From Apus apus (Eukaryota; Chordata; Aves; Apodiformes; Apodidae), in the NCBI RefSeq assembly GCF_020740795.1, contig NC_067291.1, positions 14,636,780 through 14,700,779 on the forward strand: a stretch of 64,000 bases of DNA, given 5' to 3'. Shown piece after piece: positions 60,501 through 64,000 of this stretch (positions are counted from its first letter, which is position 1; every line of letters starts with the position of its first letter). The notes below the pieces were generated by a model, which made no database searches, had not been told where the DNA came from, and was given only the letters and a program-made list of their open reading frames with translations. Made by a program: the position numbers and the translations under genes.

Positions 60501-62264
60501 TATTAAACACTTCTCAGGTTCTGTAAAAATTAGACCCATCAATCACTGCAAAGCCCTAACTTATGCAGGAGCACAATCTATTCTCTATAATAAATGAAAT
60601 TTCATTCTGTGGGGAAAAGAGGCAAAAACATTGCACAGGAAATCTCACCTCAGATGCCTTTCAATTTTGGGGGTGCTAAGATTTCCCATGTAGCTATTCC
60701 TTATTACCCCAAAAAGAATCCTCCCCTCACAAAAGTAATAAAAAAAACCAAAGTCAGATACCATCCTATGGAAACACAATGAAATACAAAAATAATCTCT
60801 GCTATCTATGGATATTTCACAGCTGTGTAAACCACAAGAAGCACTTACTTTGCTCTTCTTGCTGCTGGACATTTTATTCCTGAGGTAGCTGAAGGTGCGA
60901 CTGACTTTTGTTCCACTTTTACCAGCAGGGACACTGCTGCTCTCTTCAGATATGCTAAAATGAAAAAGGAAAAAAAGTTGGTTTTACTTTTATTTTTTCC
61001 CAAAGCATCTTCTAAATCGATAAGATTCTTTTTTAAAAAGACATATGCATTTATTATCCAATAGTCATGGGTTACTTTATGGTGTTTACTAGAGAAGGCA
61101 AAGTGAAGAAAAAATACCAATCCAGTAGTTTGTTATATATTTCAAGGAATCCTTTTATCTATTTTTAAGCAATCTCCATTCTCAAACTATGCCATAGCAC
61201 CCTCTGCTGCTACCGGGCCAAATAACCAGTAACTGGCTCAGGACCTGCTCCCTTACATGGCAAATCTGCAGGTACACAGGCAGTCTTGTCATTTAACCAT
61301 GGAAATTTCAGACAGAAAGGGAAAGACAAGCACAAATCCTTTAAACAGAAATCTCCTTCCAGAGAAAGACATCTAATGAACTCTGAAAAGGCAGTGAATG
61401 TCTTTAACAGACACCACACTGTCTGCAAAGCAGAGATGAGAATACCAATAAGCAGCAGTGGTTATTTGTATGGTATTCAGGCATTTCTGAGATGTCAGAT
61501 ATTTTCTGTCAGTATCTTCACACACAAGCTTATGACTTCTTTAGAAGAATAAAATCACAGAGGAAATGATTATTTCATTAAAGAAAAAGTCTGTCAATAG
61601 CAAGTACAACACAAGCCAAAAGCACAACAGCAGAAAAACAAATGAAATCAAGGGGAAGAAACCAGCAGCAAGCGAGCAGAGGTGAAGAGCCTCCCAGCCA
61701 CAAAATAAAGCTGCAGCTATCAGTGACACAGAGACCAGACACCCAGCTCCTTTGGTGCCACAAACATCCTTCCTCCGTGGAAGTGCTTTTAAAGCCAGCA
61801 CCCAACAGAAGATTATCTCCTCTCTACAGCTTGCAAGGATGTAAAGTAATGTAGAAAAACATGATCATTTTGGCATTTGTTAGAGAAATATAGACAGAAT
61901 TCACCAAACAGAGTAACGACTACTTTTAGTGTACAATATAATCTCAAGGTAAACACATAAACTATTTGGTAACAGATAATCTGTTATTAGCTGCGAGTAA
62001 ACACAAAGTCTTGTTAGAGAAAAGGCCTAAACCAGACTTTCACATTCTATGATCTAAAATATTCTTCAGCTTTGAGACACACAGGGCTGATTTTCACAAG
62101 CTTTGACAACTTGTGATTTCAGCTGAAGTGCTCTGGTGCCATGAAGGCTTTTAGGTGTCCAAACCAGAGTCCACTACAGGAGTCCCATCAGAAAAGATGT
62201 GGTACCCCCAGAATACCATACCTCTGAACTGAGGAACCCGTGGAGCTGCCGAATGCCTGGGTAC
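33483..62264 (-). CDS. AKAP13: AKAP13 (AKAP-Lbc) C-terminal part: C1, DH-PH RhoGEF, coiled coil; 23 exons
   Basis: The 23 exons join in one frame to encode 1,086 residues plus a split first codon. The human protein is about 2,800 residues, so the N-terminal ~60% lies beyond the right edge. Numbered from the first full codon: lysine-rich stretch ~50-73; atypical C1 zinc finger 78-123; DH ~277-474; PH ~514-616; conserved [15 protein letters not shown] motif ~743-757; coiled coil ~830-960; lysine-rich tail ([13 protein letters not shown]) ending EGEEIFC. DH-PH catalyses GDP/GTP exchange on RhoA, and the whole protein scaffolds PKA and other kinases; its PKA-anchoring helix is upstream of this window. 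Identity rests on sequence similarity to AKAP13, the EEIFC terminus and adjacency to convergent KLHL25. All exons have GT-AG ends. Confidence 0.95.
34358..34670 (-). CDS. AKAP13: AKAP13 exon: C-terminal tail
   Basis: 313 nt, phase 0 in, phase 1 out. It runs from VSHLHEKLG through [18 protein letters not shown] to the lysine-rich [14 protein letters not shown] and SQQS. The donor is CTG|GTGAGTC. Serine-rich SP and basic motifs suggest a phosphorylated, disordered tail. Confidence 0.93.
34671..36461 (-). other. AKAP13: AKAP13 intron, 1.8 kb
   Basis: No additional exon recognised. An A-rich stretch lies at about 35,678-35,703. ORFs on either strand show no family features. Confidence 0.5.
36462..36911 (-). 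CDS. AKAP13: AKAP13 exon: C-terminal coiled coil (150 codons)
   Basis: 450 nt, phase 0 to 0, from [17 protein letters not shown] to ESDHNQ. It is an almost uninterrupted Glu/Gln/Arg/Lys heptad region typical of the homo-oligomerising coiled coil at the C-terminus of the Lbc/GEF-H1 family. The long open frame on the opposite strand (36,548-37,327) is only its antisense shadow. Confidence 0.95.
37314..37364 (-). CDS. AKAP13: AKAP13 exon, 51 nt, tandem CAGCAG acceptor
   Basis: Encodes [17 protein letters not shown], phase 0 to 0, leading into the coiled coil. The acceptor reads TCGCAGCAG, so use of the second AG would start at 37,361 and drop one Gln without changing frame. Confidence 0.92.
37863..37892. 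repeat. Short tandem duplication in an AKAP13 intron
   Basis: AGCAGGTACATGGG occurs at 37,863-37,876 and 37,879-37,892 (16-bp period), with a partial third copy (CAGCAGGTGTG) following. Likely replication slippage. Confidence 0.8.
38424..38468 (-). CDS. AKAP13: AKAP13 exon, 45 nt
   Basis: Encodes [15 protein letters not shown], phase 0 to 0, with acceptor TTTTTATAG and donor GAG|GTAAGA. The matching human segment (GGNANLVFMLKRN, from memory) supports it. The 45-nt length would allow in-frame skipping. Confidence 0.93.
38989..39059 (-). CDS. AKAP13: AKAP13 exon, 71 nt
   Basis: Phase 1 in, 0 out; encodes [23 protein letters not shown] after the split codon. It holds the conserved DLRRTESDS motif, a likely phosphorylated acidic/basic segment between PH and coiled coil. 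Confidence 0.93.
39060..41132 (-). other. AKAP13: AKAP13 intron, 2.1 kb
   Basis: No exon, repeat family or RNA gene recognised. Flanking phases agree, so no missing constitutive exon is implied. Confidence 0.5.
41133..41297 (-). CDS. AKAP13: AKAP13 exon, 165 nt, with [10 protein letters not shown] motif
   Basis: Phase 1 to 1; encodes [12 protein letters not shown] through [23 protein letters not shown]. The RRAETF(G/A)G(F/Y)D motif is shared with ARHGEF2/GEF-H1. The split codon at its 3' junction reads TGT (Cys), where I recall Gly in human. Confidence 0.93.
42012..42191 (-). CDS. AKAP13: AKAP13 exon, 180 nt
   Basis: Phase 1 to 1; encodes [27 protein letters not shown] through [12 protein letters not shown]. 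It begins with a short helical segment following the PH domain. Donor is GAAG|GTGAGC. Confidence 0.94.
42515..42597 (-). CDS. AKAP13: AKAP13 exon, 83 nt
   Basis: Phase 2 in, 1 out; encodes [27 protein letters not shown], an acidic linker just after the PH domain. It fits both neighbouring exons without frame break. Confidence 0.93.
42675..42856 (-). CDS. AKAP13: AKAP13 exon: C-terminal half of PH domain
   Basis: 182 nt, phase 0 in, 2 out. Encodes [25 protein letters not shown] through the closing PH helix, including [14 protein letters not shown] with the invariant PH tryptophan. The PH domain packs against DH and supports RhoA exchange. Confidence 0.96.
42857..44223 (-). other. AKAP13: AKAP13 intron, 1.4 kb
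   Basis: No additional exon or repeat recognised; it separates two PH-domain exons in matching phase 0. Confidence 0.5.
44224..44300 (-). CDS. AKAP13: AKAP13 exon: N-terminal strands of PH domain
   Basis: 77 nt, phase 1 in, 0 out; encodes [25 protein letters not shown], the strand-loop-strand start of the PH fold. Acceptor is TATTATTTTTTCAG. Confidence 0.95.
44301..46539 (-). other. AKAP13: AKAP13 intron, 2.2 kb
   Basis: Nothing coding recognised. A POU octamer-like ATGCAAAT lies at 45,490-45,497. Flanking exons join in phase 1. Confidence 0.5.
46540..46788 (-). CDS. AKAP13: AKAP13 exon: end of DH domain and DH-PH linker
   Basis: 249 nt, phase 1 to 1; encodes [26 protein letters not shown] (last DH helices) through [22 protein letters not shown] and AAGRLK. 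The long final DH helix running into the PH linker is characteristic of Dbl-family GEFs. Confidence 0.96.
47313..47430 (-). CDS. AKAP13: AKAP13 exon: DH conserved region 3
   Basis: 118 nt, phase 0 in, 1 out; encodes [39 protein letters not shown]. The [15 protein letters not shown] segment is the most conserved Dbl-homology signature and lies at the Rho-binding surface. The codon run AAA AAA ATG sits directly at the acceptor. Confidence 0.97.
47535..47660 (-). CDS. AKAP13: AKAP13 exon: middle of DH domain
   Basis: 126 nt, phase 0 to 0; encodes [42 protein letters not shown]. The [12 protein letters not shown] segment is DH conserved region 2. Only 104 nt of intron separates it from the next coding exon. 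Confidence 0.96.
48280..48530 (-). CDS. AKAP13: AKAP13 exon: DH conserved region 1
   Basis: 251 nt, phase 1 in, 0 out; encodes [23 protein letters not shown] through [14 protein letters not shown]. Together with the previous exon's split Glu it gives the E-L-x-x-T-E start of the DH fold, whose glutamate contacts RhoA switch I in Dbl GEFs. Confidence 0.97.
49146..49292 (-). CDS. AKAP13: AKAP13 exon leading into the DH domain
   Basis: 147 nt, phase 1 to 1; encodes [32 protein letters not shown] through [11 protein letters not shown]. The acceptor at 49,292 keeps GADMNEG. A second AG six nt downstream (start 49,286) would remove two residues in frame. Confidence 0.93.
49600..50209 (-). mobile_element. 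CR1 LINE fragment (ORF2 C-terminal part plus 3' region)
   Basis: On the - strand 49,833-50,243 translates to the C-terminal part of CR1 ORF2, with recognisable [35 protein letters not shown] and [21 protein letters not shown] blocks. Non-coding CR1 sequence follows to about 49,600. The copy is 5'-truncated, and its 3' end lacks the usual short tandem repeats, so it is an inactive relic. It lies in an AKAP13 intron in the same orientation as the gene. Its 5' edge, at about 50,205-50,209, nearly touches the splice donor at 50,213. Confidence 0.93.
50214..50326 (-). CDS. AKAP13: AKAP13 exon abutting the CR1 copy
   Basis: 113 nt, phase 2 in, 1 out; encodes [37 protein letters not shown]. The donor is GAAG|GTAAGAGATC; recognisable CR1 sequence begins within a few nt of it. 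The exon matches AKAP13 as recalled and is needed for phase. Confidence 0.94.
50994..51129 (-). CDS. AKAP13: AKAP13 exon, 136 nt
   Basis: Phase 1 in, 2 out; encodes [45 protein letters not shown]. This serine-rich linker lies between C1 and DH and holds the conserved RPRSA and [10 protein letters not shown] motifs. Confidence 0.95.
51130..52195 (-). other. AKAP13: AKAP13 intron, 1.1 kb
   Basis: AT-rich; no exon or repeat recognised. Flanking phases match. Confidence 0.5.
52196..52262 (-). CDS. AKAP13: AKAP13 exon, 67 nt
   Basis: Phase 0 in, 1 out; encodes [22 protein letters not shown]. It is required to reconcile the phases of the exons at 53,070 and 51,129, and it matches the [12 protein letters not shown] segment of AKAP13. 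Confidence 0.94.
53070..53137 (-). CDS. AKAP13: AKAP13 exon: second half of C1 zinc finger
   Basis: 68 nt, phase 1 in, 0 out; encodes [22 protein letters not shown]. It supplies the last Cys/His zinc ligands of the C1 domain. Confidence 0.95.
53138..55886 (-). other. AKAP13: AKAP13 intron splitting the C1 domain, 2.7 kb
   Basis: AT-rich with a 16-A run at 55,795-55,810. No exon or repeat family recognised. The ORFs at 55,492-55,892 look like chance. Confidence 0.5.
55887..56058 (-). CDS. AKAP13: AKAP13 exon: lysine-rich stretch and first half of C1 domain
   Basis: 172 nt, phase 0 in, 1 out. It starts with KEKDKEK-type low-complexity repeats (about 24 residues), then [31 protein letters not shown]. 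With the next exon it forms H-X12-C-X2-C-X10-C-X2-C-X4-H-X2-C-X6-C, an atypical C1 pattern unlikely to bind diacylglycerol. Confidence 0.95.
58003..58082 (-). CDS. AKAP13: Candidate alternative first exon or poison exon of AKAP13
   Basis: On the - strand an 80-nt segment lies between acceptor-like CTCCTGCCCCCACAG and a consensus donor GGGAG|GTAAGAG. Five nt in, an ATG (58,077-58,075, A at -3) opens exactly 25 codons, starting [13 protein letters not shown] and ending GLKHWE. It ends in phase 0, which fits the phase-0 start of the exon at 56,058. That would give a short protein of about 1,062 residues with C1, DH-PH and coiled coil. Spliced after the exon at 60,849 instead, it would be read EGCR-stop. 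A GC-box-like GGGGGAGGGCGGG (58,181-58,193) and an ETS core (58,207-58,212) lie just upstream, favouring a promoter. No transcript evidence. Confidence 0.4.
58140..58215 (-). promoter_or_regulatory. AKAP13: Possible internal AKAP13 promoter (GC box and ETS site)
   Basis: A Sp/KLF-type block at 58,181-58,193 and an ETS core (ACTTCC on +, GGAAGT on -) at 58,207-58,212 sit 100-130 nt upstream of the candidate exon on the - strand, in a locally GC-rich patch within an AT-rich intron. No TATA box is evident. Confidence 0.3.
60849..60954 (-). CDS. AKAP13: AKAP13 exon, 106 nt
   Basis: Phase 2 in, 0 out; encodes [35 protein letters not shown]. The [22 protein letters not shown] segment is strongly characteristic of AKAP13 just before the lysine-rich C1 leader. 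Confidence 0.95.
60955..62221 (-). other. AKAP13: AKAP13 intron, 1.3 kb
   Basis: AT-rich; no exon or repeat recognised; flanking phases agree. Confidence 0.5.
62222..62264 (-). CDS. AKAP13: AKAP13 exon, 43 nt
   Basis: Phase 1 in, 2 out; encodes [13 protein letters not shown] with split codons at both ends. The acceptor is CCATTTTTTTCCAG and the donor AGAG|GTATGG. It joins smoothly to SISEESS of the next exon, as in AKAP13. Confidence 0.88.
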
Positions 62265-64000
62265 CTGGAAAAAAATGGAGGGGTGGGGGGCAACATGTTA
62301 GACTGCAATCTCAGCCTACTGATTTTAAGAACATAGCTTGCATATTTGGATGGTTCAAAAGGAAGGGGAAATGTTTTCCAGAAGTGAGTGTTTAGAAGAC
62401 GTGCTCAGAATAAAGGCTATTCCCAGTACCCTTAGGTGCTCTCAAATTAGATGCTGAGGTGAAAGCCTGCTTAGCATTTTTATTGCTCTTCAGCTATCAA
62501 GCAAGGGATGTTAAATGTGCTGGTAAATCAGGGTATCTGAATCAGAACTGCCAATTCAATGACAATATATATAAATGAGAATCATTCTGCCACAATGTGC
62601 TTATTTATACACCATTAGAAAGAACCTATTGTACAACACATCCGGGTTGCATGTATAAAACTTTTCTGCTTGATAAAATTATAGTTCATTTTCCCATCAA
62701 AATCCTGAAGCACTTCATGAAGAGCAAGGGAAACAAGGGAAGCCTTATTTCCTTCTCCATGAAACATTACCAGTCTACGGCTTAGTCACAAAACACTGTG
62801 CTTGAGGAAAGTCTGAATTTCAACATGAAACCAAAGCCCTACCAATGACAAAAACTCTCTTTATACCCCAAGAAACCTGCTTGCACAATCCATTTGGAGC
62901 AGATTAGGTAGCTGACATCACTTACAAGAACCATCGAATACTACTGAAAAAGCAGGATGAAATGATCCAGAGGAGAGAGGGCTCTCTCCAGAGCAAATGG
63001 GCTTGTCAGGACTCCCAAAAAGGCCCCACTACAAGCACTGCTTGCAGTCCTATCTGAAGTTCAAGAAGCTGCATGACTTTTCATCTTATTAGGCTTCTGC
63101 ATATACATTACAAAAAAACAACGTTTGGCCTCAAATTCTGTTAACACATTAAAGCTAAAGGTGAATGCAAAAGAGCCACTTGACATCAGAGGCAATGTGG
63201 TCCTCTACCCAAAAGCAGAAGGTGCATTAGGAAAACCTGTACATACAATATTATGCCTTATGATTCTAAAATACACATTTTCCTAACTGCTGACTCTAAA
63301 GTCAACACAGGCCAAGACAGGAATACCATTTCTTCATATTGAGAAACTAAAATACAGGTATGCCCCATTACCTAATCCCTCCTTGGAGATCTCTGTTAGT
63401 ATATCCCTTGCAAAATCTTTCCGCTAATGATCTATCCCAAACACATCCAAGTTAATAACACTGTAACATCTTATCACATGAAGTTCACTATTGAATTTCC
63501 TGACTGTGCTGTATTTTTATATAATACCCACTACTGAAGTGCCTATTAAGGTCACACAAGTAATATACAAACTCCCAAATCCCAGATTAATGCTCCAGTG
63601 ACTCCAGTTCACTTTTCAGCTCTAGTTTGCTTTTAACAGTGGGTTAAGCCTCCTTCATCTTTCCTTTTAAGCATCACTCACCAATGTTATTTCATATGGT
63701 AGCTGGACTTGAAATAATTAATCAAGGTTCACCATGCAGTGGACTAAGCAGCAAGTGGGCTAGGATGTTGCAAACAAAAGAAACCAGGTCACAGCTCCTT
63801 AATGCTGGCAGTAAACGTTTGTGGGTCAAGAAATTCAAAGGCTCTATAATAATTTTTTTTAAATGCACAGACTGGCCTTTCCAGTCACCTGACAATCCTT
63901 GACTATATCACAATACCAAACAAACTGCTAACTCTCCATACTCTAGAGAAAAACAAGCACGGAGAGGTGGAGGAGCAGTAACTGAAATGCAAGTGCAACC
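62265..64000 (-). other. AKAP13: AKAP13 intron(s) running off the right edge
   Basis: Upstream part of the gene. One possible small exon is noted at 63,372-63,423. A strong donor-like GTGAGTG at 63,681 was found but no open, phase-compatible exon precedes it. The remaining N-terminal exons lie beyond the window. Confidence 0.55.
63372..63423 (-). CDS. AKAP13: Possible AKAP13 exon, 52 nt (weak)
   Basis: On the - strand ATCATTAG|CGG to TTAG|GTAATG frames 17 open codons, RKDFARDILTEISKEGL, plus one nt. It ends in phase 1, as the exon at 62,264 requires, giving ...[12 protein letters not shown]. The peptide looks protein-like and the phase is right. The acceptor lacks a pyrimidine tract and the donor is weak; a shorter version could begin after TACTAACAG. 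I cannot confirm it from memory of AKAP13. Confidence 0.3.

Larger units (their letters stand above)
56059..60848 (-). other. AKAP13: AKAP13 intron, 4.8 kb, with a candidate alternative exon
   Basis: Largest coding-region intron in the window. It contains a moderately GC-rich patch at about 57,900-58,200 with the candidate exon described separately, and a 16-T run at 59,621-59,636. Otherwise AT-rich without recognised elements. Confidence 0.5.

Noticed and set aside
63682-63760. Strong donor-like CATTG|GTGAGTG on - as the end of an AKAP13 exon
   Set aside because: Upstream sequence has stops in all frames after any plausible acceptor, except a 26-nt piece that ends in phase 0 where phase 1 is needed.
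1-64000. Search for CRISPR arrays, tRNA/rRNA genes, operons, prophage or a novel defence-type system
   Set aside because: Nothing of this kind is visible; the window is a vertebrate locus with spliced genes and low repeat content.

Overview
The window reads as an ordinary vertebrate chromosome segment, most likely avian. Evidence: spliced genes with canonical GT-AG introns, a CpG-island promoter, a CR1 LINE fragment (the dominant avian/reptilian retroposon), few other repeats, and compact introns. The species cannot be fixed from sequence alone. Two protein-coding genes are recognised, KLHL25 (+ strand) and AKAP13 (- strand). They converge tail to tail, the arrangement I recall for human 15q25.3.

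Region by region. 1-1.4 kb: upstream intergenic DNA. About 1.4-2.65 kb: CpG island with GC boxes and two inverted CCAAT boxes; it ends in a 5'UTR exon with donor at 2412. 2.4-12.9 kb: KLHL25 intron 1, holding a three-copy 50-bp minisatellite with an internal palindrome and an unexplained coding-like antisense ORF. 12,880-14,709: exon with the whole 589-codon KLHL25 CDS and a strong splice donor 43 nt after the stop. 14.7-20.6 kb: probable 3'UTR intron. About 20,628-20,915: probable 3'-terminal exon with AATAAA. 20.9-27.8 kb: intergenic, with candidate regulatory blocks. About 27.8-33.5 kb: long AKAP13 3'UTR. 33.5-62.3 kb: 23 coding exons of AKAP13, phase-consistent throughout, giving 1,086 C-terminal residues. 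The 5' half of AKAP13 lies beyond the right edge.

Functionally the two genes are separate. KLHL25 is a BTB-BACK-Kelch adaptor of a CUL3 ubiquitin ligase. AKAP13 (AKAP-Lbc) is a RhoA exchange factor and PKA-anchoring scaffold; this window encodes its lysine-rich linker, atypical C1 zinc finger, DH-PH catalytic module, coiled coil and C-terminal tail.

I found no wholly new system. The most interesting signals are local: (i) an 80-nt potential AKAP13 exon at 58,003-58,082 that could be an alternative first exon of a short Lbc-like isoform or a poison exon; (ii) a CR1 copy ending about 5 nt from an AKAP13 splice donor; (iii) the KLHL25 3'UTR intron; (iv) two widely separated AKAP13 polyadenylation signals; (v) an antisense coding-like ORF in KLHL25 intron 1; (vi) the palindrome-bearing minisatellite.
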